Part shown: positions 12,496 to 24,085 of the stretch, piece after piece
How positions within the stretch are numbered: the first letter of the stretch is position 1
Layout: the number at the start of each line of letters is the position of its first letter
Assembly: GCA_949128115.1 (NCBI GenBank)
Contig: OX421966.1
Span: 33,993,042-34,057,041 of the forward strand
Direction: 5' to 3'
Origin: Anaspis maculata
Taxonomy: Eukaryota > Arthropoda > Insecta > Coleoptera > Scraptiidae
DNA length: 64,000 bases
The notes under the pieces: generated by a model
The model's database searches: none
Told to the model about the DNA's origin: nothing
The model's input: the letters and a program-made list of their open reading frames with translations, nothing else
Program-made: the position numbers and the translations under genes

Positions 12496-14606
12496 TAGTC
12501 CGGATGCTAAGCGCCATATTTGGGTCCAACCTTGCAAATCGTGATACCTGGATGCCACTTGGCAGAAATGTTGTACATACCCTATGGTTCATTTTAAGAA
12601 ACGGAGTCCACCTGCCACCTCTGGCAGATCCTTGGTATTGGTGGTCAAAGGTCCAAGAAGTTACCATTTTTGAAATCTTTGCTTTTTTTGTATTTTTTTC
12701 ATTGGACTATATATTTTCAAGGTAGAGGAACACAATGCAATGAGTGTCCAGAAAGTGTAATGCACCAGTGGCGTACCAGACGGCTGCGAAGGAGCCGGGG
12801 TACGCTTTTTCACAAAGTCCTATATTAAACCGTGACTAACACCTTTTTTAACATGTTTGGCATCATTTCTAACCGAATCGCACATTCTGATTCCAGAAAT
12901 AAGTGTGAAATGTCGATAGAGACGTGTTTGACCCGGTTTTATGAGGAAAAAAACTAGATTTTTTCACCCTCAAATTTGATGTTTGATAATTCTAGTTCCA
13001 TCGCGACCCAAAGTATTTGTAACTATGATTTTGACTTAAACAGTTGGCTTGGGCTATTTCACACACAAATATCATTTGATGAAATTTCTCCCCGTTTTAT
13101 GAAGTCACAGAGAAATCTTGTTCCTTGAGATATCTCATGTCAACAGCTTGATTGGACAGAGCGTGCTATTCACAGTAAGAACTATGCTAGAGTTACAATG
13201 TACCTTTCATTTGATAATTTATTCATTTTGATGCATGAAAATAGTTTTTTCTATTAAATAGACCAAAGAGAACTGAAATCGGGGCCGTATTTTTGTCTTG
13301 ATATCGTTTTTCTTCCGACAATGCGGAATAAATTTCGTGAAAAACGCGAAGTTTCGACCTATGCATTAACAGTTTCCACCATGGTCCAAATCACTCACGA
13401 TCACAATTTTGAAAAAGATTGCCCAACTGAACTGTTTTATAAAAGAATTTTATGAAAAAACTAGTCTCGTGCATTAAAATCAATGGAGGACCAAATCAAA
13501 GCTACATTCTAACCCTAGCATATTTTTTCCTGTGAAATAGCACTTTTGATCTAATCAAGCTTTGACATGATACATATTATCAAGAAACAAGATTACACCG
13601 TGACTTTATTGAAACGGGAAAAGAACTTGAGCAAATGATATTTGTGTCTGAAATAACCCAAACCAACTGTCTAAGTCAAAATCATAGTTATTATCATAGT
13701 CATACATTGGACAATGATGGAAATAGAATAACAAAGCATCAAATTTGATGATAAAAAAAAATGTTTCCGTCACATAAAACCGGTTTGATAAAACACGTCT
13801 CCATCAACATTCCGCACTAATTTTTGAAGTCAAAATGTACGATTTGGTTAAAAATGATGCCAAACATGTCACAAAAGCTGTTAGTCACAATTTAATATTT
13901 ATGTAAGACTTTGTGAAAAATCGCACCTCGGCTACTTCCTCGGCTACTTCTCAATAAACCGTCTGGTACGCACTGGTGCATTACACTTTCTGAAAACTTA
14001 TTGCATATTGCATTGTGTTCCTCGACATTGGAAAAATATACTTAACGTGTGGTTAGTCATCGAATTCTGAAGCGATTCTCAAATTTTCAGCTCTTCTCAA
14101 TTCATTCTAGGTTGGATTAAAATTTTGCATTTCTACAATGGGTTATATATGTACCAGGCAACAGCAAGCTACCAATGTCACATCAAGGTGAAATATTTTA
14201 CCCAATCCCGTTGTAAAGCCTACTTCGATGATCAGAAATGGAATTTAAAAAGCCGAGGAAAAAGCCATTATTCGTCAAATCCGAGATTCCGGATTTCTTC
14301 TCCTCTGAAAGATGGGCAACCCGCAAAACGTCGCCTTGGGTCGTCATGACATAGTGGACATTACGTGTAATAATGATTCATGTCTACCTACCAAAAATCA
14401 GCTCGATTTTCGATCCAATAACCAAGAAAACGTAGATTTTATAAATCTGCCCCTAGGAGATATGTAACCCACAATATTAAGGATCTGCCGGGGGTGGCAG
14501 GTGGGCTCCATTTCTTAAAATAAACCATAGGGTATGTACAACTTTTTTGCCAAGTGAAATCCCGGCATCACGATTTGCAAGGTTGGAGCCATTAACGTCC
14601 GGACTA
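12496..14606. mobile_element. Large fold-back element (2.1 kb) with ~730-bp arms
   Basis: The left arm 12496-13220 starts TAGTCCGGATGCTAAGCG. The right arm 13485-14606 ends CGTTAATG-type sequence and TCCGGACTA. The arms are inverse across nearly their whole length, with about 260 bases between them. The right arm carries about 440 bases (roughly 14041-14485) that have no partner. CTC flanks both sides (12493-12495 and 14607-14609), a possible 3-bp target duplication. No coding capacity. Another, partial copy lies at 7282-7814. Confidence 0.82.
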
Positions 14607-14622
14607 CTCTGAGTTTGCTTAA

Positions 14623-16028
14623 TAGGCCAGTCAAATAAGGAAAGCTGGGGGGAAAAAACTGTTGGAGTTTTGGAAATTCAACAGTTATGTCCGGTAAGGT
14701 GTACTGTTGAACATACTAAAAGTCCCCAACTCTACCTATTGTGCTCGAGCCGCCATCTTGGAAAAATGGTCCTTCGATCCAGCGCTCTGCTTATATTGCG
14801 CTAATCATCAGAGATATTTAGTTAAGTTTCATTAAAAATCAAAGCTATAAAATTGTCTACAAAATCGTTCTATACCGATTTTTGTCTCGTATCTGTTTAT
14901 ATTAATAAAATTATTTTAACAAGAAAAATCAGAAAATAAGCGATTTTTTGCCTATGGCTAGAGATATTGTCTTCAAAATTTGTGAAGATGTTGGCAGTCT
15001 ACATCAAAGCTGAACGTGACAGTTGAGATAGAAAAAAAATTGCGAGAATATTTTTTCATTTTTTTTTTAAATTAAGCAAAAATTTGGTTTTCGAGTTTGA
15101 CATTTCCAAAAGGGCGGAGTGAAGGTTCCAACTGAACATCAATCAATTTTGATATTTACATATTGTAAGACAAGATTTCATCAGTATTGTGCCTTCACGA
15201 GCTTCTGGAATGCTCGATATGAATTAAACTAAAAGAATAATAGCTCCAAAAAGTCCAAAAAGTGTTGTCGATTGGTTCTGAAAGAAACATTTCGAAACAA
15301 AAGACATCAGCAAAAGATATACAGGAGGTCCAAAGGTTATTCAACTGTATATGAGCCCCACATTGATGTGCCTTATCCAAAATAGTACAAAAGAATCAAT
15401 CAGAATGCTGAAATCCACCCTGTATAACAAAAAGTAACGATACAAAATGCGATGCGTAGTGAAGCACGCCTGATGCCAAAAAGACGGTTTCCACATTTCT
15501 GAAAAAAAGAACAAGATTAATTGATTTATTTGAAAGTTATTAGTCCTCAAATTTGACTTTACAAATTTTATCCAGTCAAATGGGAAAAAATAAAGAGAAG
15601 TAACTGTCGGAGTTTCAGAAATTCGACAGGGATGCTCGCTAAGGTATACTAATCAAAATACTAAAAGTCCCCGCCTCTACCTGTTGTGCTCGAGCCGCCA
15701 TCTTGGAAAAATGGTAATAAACTTGATCGAGCTTGAACTTGATCAACAGATACGAGAAAGAAATCGGTATGAAACAATTTTTGTAGACAATTTCATAGCC
15801 TTAATTTTTATGAAACTTAACTGGATATCTCTGATAATTAGCGTAATATAAGCAGAAAACTGGATCGAAGGACAATTTTTCCAAGATGGCGGCTTGAGCT
15901 CAATAGGTAGAGTTGGGGACTTTTAGTATGTTTAACAGTACACCTTGCCGGACATAACTATCAAATTTCCAAAACTCCAACTGTTTTTTCCCTTAAACGA
16001 AAAAAATTGTTCTAATTTGACTAGCCTA
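14623..16028. mobile_element. Fold-back element of 1.4 kb, TA-flanked, with an extra internal copy
   Basis: The ends TAGGCCAGTCAAAT and ATTTGACTAGCCTA are inverted. The arms 14640-14910 and 15720-16010 pair through matched blocks (GGAGTTTTGGAAATT, ACTAAAAGTCCCCAACTCTA, GAGCCGCCATCTTGGAAAAA). A third copy of the end module lies in direct orientation at 15595-15710. No protein frame. Confidence 0.82.
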
Positions 16029-16338
16029 TAAGGACGGTGTTGAATTGGTAAAATAAGCGTTGCGAAATCAATCCGTATGGGTTTATTCCTTGACAGATTT
16101 TCACCATTTTGGTCTCTTTCGAAAGCTACAAGGATGTACTTTGGTTTGAGCCTATTGGCATTTCCAAAATCTAGGAATATTTCCTTTGATTTTTGGATTT
16201 TGGAAATGCCAATGGGCTCAAACCAAAGTACATCTTTGTAGCTTTCGAACGAGACCAAAATGGTAAAAACCCGTCAAGGAATAAACCCAGACGAATTGAT
16301 TCCGCAACGCTTATTTTACCAATTCAACTCCGTCCTTA
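16029..16338. mobile_element. Near-perfect palindromic MITE with 143-bp arms
   Basis: The arms 16029-16171 and 16196-16338 are almost exact inverses and start TAAGGACGG. The loop is only 24 nt. It begins at the very base after the previous element ends (16028/16029), so one landed in the terminal TA of the other. An RNA from here would fold into one long hairpin. Confidence 0.88.
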
Positions 16339-16392
16339 ACGAGCAGCGAGCAGCGAGGCGGCGAATTAGGCAATGTAGGAGTCGAGATAGGG

Positions 16393-16715
16393 GTATTACA
16401 AAAATGAATTGTAATACATGTTTTTTGTACTACTTCGTCTATTTCGCCTTAATTCACTTAATAAAAATAAGAAAATGTACAAACTGACATTCGAATTGTG
16501 CTTATGTCATTAATGGCAGCCAAAACAGTGTTACAAAATGCTACTTTGTGCAACTGAACATAGAGCACTTTTTGCCACTGTTTTGGTTATGCCATTAATG
16601 ACATAAGCACAATTCAAATGTCAGTTTGTACATTTTCTTATTTTTATTAAATGAACTAAGGCGGAATAGACAAAGTAGTATGGAAAACATGTGTTACAAT
16701 TCCTTTTTGTAATAC
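16393..16715. mobile_element. Palindromic MITE with ~139-bp arms
   Basis: The arms 16393-16530 and 16576-16715 are inverse, with ends GTATTACAAAAA and TTTTTGTAATAC. Weaker inverse similarity continues just outside (GGCGGCGAATTAGGCAA near 16358; TTGCCTTACGAGCCGCG near 16725). The sequence TTTTTGTAATACGAC also occurs at 12478, just outside another fold-back element. Confidence 0.85.
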
Positions 16716-16742
16716 GACCAAGTTTGCCTTACGAGCCGCGAG

Positions 16743-16881
16743 CCATTGGGTCATATGAATAAAAATGGAGTATCTTCTCATGCTTCGATTTTTCAGGAGT
16801 TGCCAAGCAAATTTTCCTTTGCAACTCCTCTGAAACTCCAGTATGAGCATATACTTTGTTTTAATACACATGACCCATTGA
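16743..16881. repeat. Hairpin of ~65-bp arms
   Basis: ATTGGGTCAT at 16746 pairs with ATGACCCAT at 16870. Pairing continues through TGGAGTAT..CTCATGCT against AGTATGAGCATATACTTTG, and at the tip CAGGAGTTGC against GCAACTCCTCTG. It is imperfect but continuous, with almost no loop. It could be a decayed MITE or a hairpin RNA source. Confidence 0.65.
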
Positions 16882-17059
16882 CTCTGCGACAAGGATATCA
16901 ATGGGGAGACCATTTCAGATTGAGCACAGGAATAATTCTCATCCCAAGCAGCTTTTTGGCAGAATTTAAAATCTTTTCCCACATAAACATAATTTTTCCG
17001 TAGGTATGGGCACTTGAATCCTGGAACTTTGATACAGTGGTACAGAGCCGCAATTTGTT

Positions 17060-17930
17060 CAACCACCACGTCCCTGGTCCGTTCCCCGCGTGCTGCTCGC
17101 AACAATAAACAATCGCAATTTCCTGCCGACTGCAATTAAAACGCGGCGCAACTTTTTAAGTGGCCCTCGTAAACCCGACTTATTCCCACATAATTAAAAC
17201 GAAACCGATTCCCCGACCCTGCAAACCGTCTCCTCACCGCTGCTGAAGGACATACCGGCAAATATAACGTTTATTGACAACAATAAACAATATCGCCGTA
17301 CCTATATGCAAATTATCGTCATATATTGTACGCAAAACGGGAACATAAAAGGGACGGACGGACGGACGAGCATGACACAACTGTGCGAAATTTTACGACA
17401 AATAAACGAAAGGTCCGCACGCAAACGTTATTCGCGCGGCGGGTGAAAGGGGTTGAGGGGGCGACGCGGAAGCGGGGGGGCGGTGCGTTCGCCCCTCGAC
17501 GGAGGAGCAGCGGCAGCGCGGGAGGGACGGCGCGCGGGGGGTCTTCATCTCATTTCGCCCGCACTCTCTTTACTGTTTTTACTCCGACACACACTGACTA
17601 CAATCAGTCTTCTTCATCCCACCCCATCCGAGGTTCTGGCTTCCTTCTTGGGGCGACCCCGCCGCCACCACCGCTGCCGCCGCCGCCGGCAGCTCCCGGC
17701 CGGCCCTCATCAGCATCAACCCCTTTCGGTACACTCCAGAAAGAAGATTCTCAATTATTAATCGAAAGGAATTTTTAATCGATCCCGGCGTGTTTTAAGC
17801 GGCCCGGTTTTTCTTCGCCGCCTTCTTCGCTCTGTTCTGCTTCCACCACTTGGGGCCGCTGGCTGCTCCCACGCCCCGGCGACCCACGCGCGGGGGTGGC
17901 CGGGGACGGTTTTTGCATTGTATATCTGAT
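17060..17930. promoter_or_regulatory. GC-rich, CpG-rich island, possible promoter or enhancer
   Basis: Base composition changes sharply from AT-rich to GC-rich, with many CpG, GGACGGACGGACG at 17354-17370 and CCGCCGCC-type runs at 17660-17695. Upstream of the GC core are TTTTTAAGTGGCC (NK2-type core), two ACAATAAACAAT motifs (near 17101 and 17278) and ATGCAAAT (17307-17314, octamer). Several ORFs cross it, but they are proline- or arginine-rich composition artefacts. I see no splice-supported exon. The role is inferred from composition and motifs only. Confidence 0.4.
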
Positions 17931-18853
17931 GCGTATATGTGTACTGCTTCTTTTTCCAAAAGAATATTTTGATCATTTCACTTCAATATGAAGAAACATA
18001 TTTGACCTTATGCCTAATTATTTATAAGCATTATTATAATATGAAAACTTCTACTTGTACGAGTACAAATTATAGGTGCGAACAATTTATAAAAATATTC
18101 CTGAACAAATTCGCCAAAAAGCAAACTAGAAATGAAATGGGAAAAATAAAAATACCTTCGATCGTTGCCGGCCTCAGGACGTTGTAAAAATGTAGGTCTG
18201 TCGGTCAGTCTCCGTTTTATTGGGGTTCAGCAGCGCCGGCGTTCATTGATAGCGTTTAGGTTGTAGGTCCATTTCTGGGGGATCGGCCGCCCTTGAATGC
18301 ACACCGACAAGTATTCTTTCCCTTGCGTGGATTACTGTGATCATTTTTACGGGGGCCCTTCAGAATCGAACACTTTTATAATATTTTCATTTGTATCATC
18401 AAACTGCATGCGTGAGGTAGCAAAAATAGGAGGAAGTACAGGGAAAATTACTAAAATCAGCACCTATATTGTGGTATATGCGTTTCATAAGACATATTTT
18501 CATATTGTCGCACGACTGGTTTTGCGTGGGTCTGGACTCCAAAGGTAGAAGCCCGACAATACCTCTTATTAAACGAGTGCAATATAAATAAATATGATAC
18601 TTTATCTACTTCACCTCAATAATCGCTCAGAATGTGGAAATTCAGGCTGCTGCATAAAAATTGAAACGTTTGACAAGAAGTGATCTTTCGGTACTGACGT
18701 TCAAATTGTTTCTTTTGGTTAAGGCTGTATTCGCACTCGCAGCAGGGTAAAAGTATCTTCAATACTTTTTCCTCAAAAATAACATAAAACTCAACTTTTT
18801 TAAACGGTGTACTGAGTGAAAAATAATGAGAAATTGACAAGAAACTTTTCCAG
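17931..18853. other. AT-rich non-coding DNA
   Basis: No gene or structured repeat is evident. The short ORFs lack motifs. Confidence 0.35.
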
Positions 18854-18860
18854 GGGGCGC
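18854..18860. repeat. Left 7-bp target duplication GGGGCGC
   Basis: The identical heptamer lies at 20670-20676, flanking the TIR element exactly. Confidence 0.75.
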
Positions 18861-20669
18861 ACACAGGCGGAATTTCAAAAAATCGTGGACAAAAACCAAA
18901 AATAAAAATATTGAGTTGATCAGGAACTATCCACTTTAAAATATTCTTGGATAATCTAGCTATAATTATCAGGTACCCTCAGCTTAACAGGTGCAAGAAT
19001 AAAAAAGATACAGCGATATGAAGTTCATGCTGAAAAAAAGCTGTCACCAGTTATCAGTTTTGGACTTTTTCTTACTTGTTTCGAATGGCCCTTGACACAT
19101 TGCTATGTGAATTTATTCAATCCAAATATATGGAGTCTATAGCAGAAGGTCTGTATTACATTTACATATAGATATTTCATTGGAAAATATCCACTGGTCA
19201 CCCCCAAAAAATAATATTTGAAGTAGAGTTTTCAATAATCGAAAAACGTGAATTTTTGTTTACCTGGAGACAAAAAGTATCCTATCGAGCACGATCGAGC
19301 AGCGATTTTTATATTTTTATAAGCCAAAAGGTATACTGTACATGTTCCAGCCAACATCTTTTGCTATAACTTGCTATATTACGAGAAACTAATTTTTTTG
19401 TTAACTTTGGAGTACATAAAATCGCAAAATAACGCACCACTCGAATTTTAACCAAATTTGAAAACTTGGTTCTATTGGACCGCTTCTCCTATATAGAGTG
19501 TTCCACTTTTTTTTCAATATTTGAGAATATGGTAGAGCATCGAAAAATAAGTAGTTTCGCACTTGAAAGAAAAATAATAAAGAATAAAAAGTTACAATTT
19601 TCGAGATGTGACAAAAACCAATATGACCATCTTGTATGCATACATCAACTAATGATGTGTACCAAATTTTATCAAAAATTTATTGATTGAACTCGAAGTA
19701 ATAAAAAAAAATCATTTGCAAAACTCAACTTTGAAAACCTCTATCTCCGTTATAATGCGATTCCGATGTTTTTTTTTTCGAGAAAGTCCACATATTTTTT
19801 GATACTCTACTATCTCCTGAAATATTGACAAAAAAAGTGTAACACCCTGTATGTGTACCTTAATTCTTAATTATCAAGACAAAAATTTAGTTTTTTTCAA
19901 CCAATACTTTAATTTTAGATTCCCGATCAGAGTTTATTACCGTAGGCGTAGCAAAAAAATAAGCTAGTTCGTATCTTACAATTTTGTCAAGCTCCCAACT
20001 TCATGGATAAGTGCAAGCCATTTGCTAAGCCAAATCAAACAAGTTACCGGATGTGACGACCAGGACTTGTCATCGATAACCAAAAAAATGAATGATTCTC
20101 AAAAGTAGTGAAACTTGTCCAATACAAGCTGTAAGGGGGTATAGGAAAGATAGTGAGAAAATCTTTTAATAATTTTGACAGAGCTGTTTTGGAGGATGTT
20201 GAGTCAATAAATTTTGAAATCTCACTAACTACCTTCATCAACCCAAGGAGACTTTTTTCCACTATTTTTCCTGTAATCTGGAGCTTGGTATTGGACCAGT
20301 TACGTAAATTACAAAATTTTCGCCGAATAACTGGAAATACACCTTCTCTCCGCCCAACTCGCTAAACTCGGAATCAATAAAATGGAATTTAGCTATAGGA
20401 TCATCTGATACTTTATTGAATATCTACAATATACTGGATTTTCAACCAAATCTACGTGTCAAAAAAACATTTTATACAAAATAATTTTTCCATGAGGTCT
20501 ACGCAACGTTCTAAAACATTTATTTTGTTTCTGTTCACAAAAAAAGTTTTTTTGGTGATTTTTGAAGAATTACATTCATTCTAGCTATTTTTAAGCGAAT
20601 TCCTGCAAAAAAAGTCAAAAAAAAAAAAAATTTAATTTTGTCCACGATTTTTTGAAATTCCGCCTGTGT
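18861..20669. mobile_element. 1.8-kb TIR element with perfect 34-bp ends and 7-bp target duplication
   Basis: The left end 18861-18894 starts ACACAGGCGGAATTTC and is the exact inverse of 20636-20669. GGGGCGC duplicates flank it. The interior is AT-rich with no transposase frame, so it is non-autonomous. Part of it (19715-19860) recurs in direct orientation at 30280-30420 inside another TIR element, sharing ATTTTTTGAT, CTACCATCTC-like and GAAATATTGACAAAAAAAG blocks. A 7-8 bp duplication would suit hAT- or Mutator-like elements, but the end CACAG is not decisive. Confidence 0.85.
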
Positions 20670-20676
20670 GGGGCGC

Positions 20677-22259
20677 AAGGAAAACGGTCAACAGAATTCT
20701 TTAAACAAAAGATCAGCCTAGAGGTTCAAAGGGGGAATGCCATATCTATTTTAGCAACGCTGCCTCCCCAAAAGTCATTCGACGAAGGTTTCTACATTTT
20801 ACGTTGATTTACCCATTATCTATATTTTATCCATGTTTTCTTTTGATAAACCACTTTTACACTGAAAAAAAAAGTAATAATAGCGTAATAACCACTTAGT
20901 TTTATATCTTCGAAGTACAGTGGTGCAAATTTCATCCCACTTTTCAAAGTTATTTTATCAAGCTCTGTGTAAAGTGTCAGTTTGAAATAAATATTAAGAA
21001 TGAAAAAAATTCAACTCTTCCTTTATTTGCCAAAAATACGGTGAAAAATTTATAAAAATAAATCTTGCTATTATCTTTTTTACGATCAAGGTTCGAATTA
21101 TTATTTCTTAAAATAATAAATAGAAATTGGATATATTCTCGTACCTCTAGGGTTTATCTTGTACTGAATTTCCCGTACCTGAAAGATTTGAAGAACTATT
21201 CATTGATACCTATGCTTTATCAGAGTACAGATTTTAATGTCATAATAATTATCAGTGTTGCATAGTAGGGATCGAGGTAGGGATAATGGCGAGGGCTTAA
21301 CCACTTGGAAATTTTGGTGTACAGCCGTGAGCGAATTTCTAGCAGTTGTGTGGCAATTTTCCACCAATTGTGGAAATTTCCTGGCAATTTTTGGCAATTT
21401 TCGAGCAATTGGCAATTTTGGTGTACACATTTTTCTCAGGTGGTCAACCCCTCGGATAATGGTATATAATTCATTCATTAGCTTATTCCTAATGGTTGCT
21501 ATTACTCAAGAAAATACAGTTTGTTACTTTCCCGGCCCCCCACGAACTCGAAGGGAAAGTATTGTAATCGTGCAGAAAAAAAGTTTTGGGATTACGCCGG
21601 ATATATCCATTTTGAGGTTTTTCAAGACGATTTAGACAATTTCCAGAATGATGTCTGTCCGTGTGTCTGTAATCTTCCACGATAACTGCCGAACCGTTGA
21701 TCCGATCGATTTGAAATTGCGTATGCAGACATAGTTTCACTCTGGAATGACCGGATTAGTTTTTGGCTGTCATCTGGCGAACAGAAATGTCACTATCAGA
21801 AAATGACAGAAGCTACATCTTACGGAACTTGACTTGCGATATGTCATTTGAAAGCCCTTGAAAAACTGTATTCAGAACAGTTGAAAATATTTCCCTATCT
21901 GTTATCTGTCAAATTATAAAAAATGCCGAAGTCTGGAGCTTTGCCATTTAATTATTCAAAATCTATACGACAGATGTGAACCAAACTCGGCAGGAAGCAA
22001 CATCACCAAATAATCAAACTAATGCTGAAGTTGGAGTTTCCCACCGTTTCCCGGACAAGCGCTATGGATTTTAAAAAATTTTCCTAGCCGATTCCAGCCT
22101 CGCTTGCCTGTTCCTCGATTTTTGGCCTATTCAATTTTTTTAGCAACATAGCAACCAAACCGGTAGGTAACTACGTTTTTGTTACGAATTGTATCAATGT
22201 CAAAGTGACAACATGAACGCTGTTCTCGGCAGGTTCTCGGTGTTTTCTTTTGTATTTTC
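20677..22259. other. Non-coding DNA with repeat debris
   Basis: The stretch 21300-21430 contains short GGCAATTTT iterations between two copies of AAATTTTGGTGTACA. The stretch 21640-21760 (GTCTGTCCGTGTGTCTGTAA, then CCACGATAACTGCCGAAC) resembles the units at 22960 and 23520. It matches a sequence style common in invertebrate repeats. No gene is supported. Confidence 0.45.
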
Positions 22260-22868
22260 TTGCACCATTTGAGGCAACAGTGCGAACCGATCCTTTGTGT
22301 TGTTTGGGGCTCCGTAAACCCCCTTCTGTTTTCTGTAGCTTTAGCAACTTCAGTATGCCCATTCCATTGACGTATATGTACAAACTGTGATGTGTGCACT
22401 GTGCAGTTCCCTTATTTGATTCGGTACCAGGGCCCCATCCCCATGGTGTCTGCCGTTCAAGGCCCTGATGAGGCCCCCATCTGTGTTCATCAGATTTTGC
22501 CGTTTCAGGCCAAAACTGTGGCCTTGTGTCTTCTTGGGTTCGTTGAGGCCCTTTAGGCTCCTGGTGTCTACGGGTGTCTCTTGAAGCCCCACTGAGCCCC
22601 CCTTTTTTTTAGTTTTCGGAACTATCGTGCCTTCAGGTGTGGTTCGGACCTAACTTCTTGATGGGCTCGAAGTCTCATTTCACAGGTCACCACTTGGGGG
22701 CCCTGAATTGCAATTAATTAGAACTCTGCCCCAGGTTTTCAATCCGCGACTGATTTTCACCGGTTATTTTTCAAACAATAATTTAGGTTGCATCATTAAA
22801 GGCAACAGTGCGCCCCGATTAATTGTGTCTTCAAGTGTTGTTGGGGCTGCGTAAACCTCCTTGTGTGG
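22260..22868. repeat. Degenerate ~36-bp minisatellite and paired direct repeats
   Basis: Between 22430 and 22600 the minus strand shows about four diverged units that each begin near GGCCTNNAACG. A 60-base block starting GGCAACAGTGCG occurs at 22272 and again at 22801. The minus-strand ORFs here (22127-22592) are shadows of the repeat with a G-L-x-P-type periodicity. They have no known domain. Confidence 0.5.
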
Positions 22869-24085
22869 AACTAGCATTGCATTCTTGAGATATCACAACA
22901 GTTAACTACCTCTAGTTCTATCTTTTGAATTATATCATCATCTTGTACCTACTTCATAATGCGATCGCGCAAATTAAACGGTTCTGCCACGATAACTACC
23001 AAATTGTTGATCGGATTAAATCGAAATCAGGTAAGAAAGCATAAGTTCAGCCTGGAATGACCTAATTAGACTTTGGGTAGATGATTTAGTTTGGAAGCCC
23101 TCAGATGGCACATTGGGTCTGGGCTTGTCTGCCCAAGCTCTAAATTGAAGATATAGAGTTGAAATTTGACACACAGATGCAGAAAGTTCTCAGTCAAGTT
23201 TGTGTAACTTCATCATCATGTCTAAAGTAGGAACAATAATTTTAATAAGGAACTAGCATTGCATTCTTGAGATATCACAACAGTTAGCTTCCTAGTTCTA
23301 CCTTTCGAAATATTTCATCACCGTGAAAACCTAAGAGCCTGTCACTTGTTCTGTCGGCCCGACAATGGATGCAGGATGCTCGCTAAACGCTCAACTCACT
23401 GGAACGTTTCCAATCAACTTCTCCATCAAGTCCCACTTTCCCGAAGGGACGCTTAGATCAAAATCATTCTGACGTCCCTGGATACCGCCGGGAAAGTTTT
23501 GTGTCGCCCCACATACTTCATATGCGATCGCGCAAATTAAACGGTTCTGCCACGATAATTACCGAATTGTTGATCGGATCAAACCGAAATAAGGTACGAA
23601 AGCATAAGTTCAGCCTGGAATGACCTGATTAGATTTTGGGTGGATGATTTTGATCGAAAGTCCTCAGGTGGCACATTGCGGCTGGGCTTGTCTGCCCAAA
23701 GCTTTAAATTGAAGATATAGAGTTGAAATTTGACACAGAGATGCCGTAAAAGTTCTCAATCAGGTTTGTGTAGTTTCATCATCATGTCTAAAGTAGAAAC
23801 AAAAATTTTAATGAGGAACCTGCATTGCATTCTTCAAATTCCGCAACAATTAGCTTCCTAGTTCTTCATACATTTGAAATATTCTATCACCTTGGAAACC
23901 TAACAACCTGTCATTTGTTCTGTCGGCCCAACAATGGATGCAGGATGCTCGCTAAACGCTCAACGCACCAAAAAATTTTCATCAATTTCCTAATTAAATC
24001 CTCCCCCTCCCAAAGGGACACTTCGATCAAAATCATTACTGACGTCCCTGGATACCGCCGGGAAAGTTTTGTGTCGCCCCACAAC
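22869..24085 (+). repeat. Tandem duplication, ~390-560 bp unit, about three copies
   Basis: GCATTGCATTCTT recurs at about 22873, 23260 and 23823. GCGATCGCGCAAATTAAACG recurs at 22962 and 23525. GACGTCCCTGGATACCGCCG recurs at 23471 and 24041. Copy 1 lacks the GTCGGCCC..CAACGGATGC-containing part that copies 2 and 3 share. No coding frame persists across copies, so it looks like a repeat rather than a gene family. Confidence 0.75.

Noticed and set aside
16656..17135. 159-codon minus ORF
   Set aside because: It overlaps two palindromic repeats and shows no protein features.
17326..17778. 150-codon plus ORF in the GC island
   Set aside because: Same composition effect, with overlapping frames equally open.
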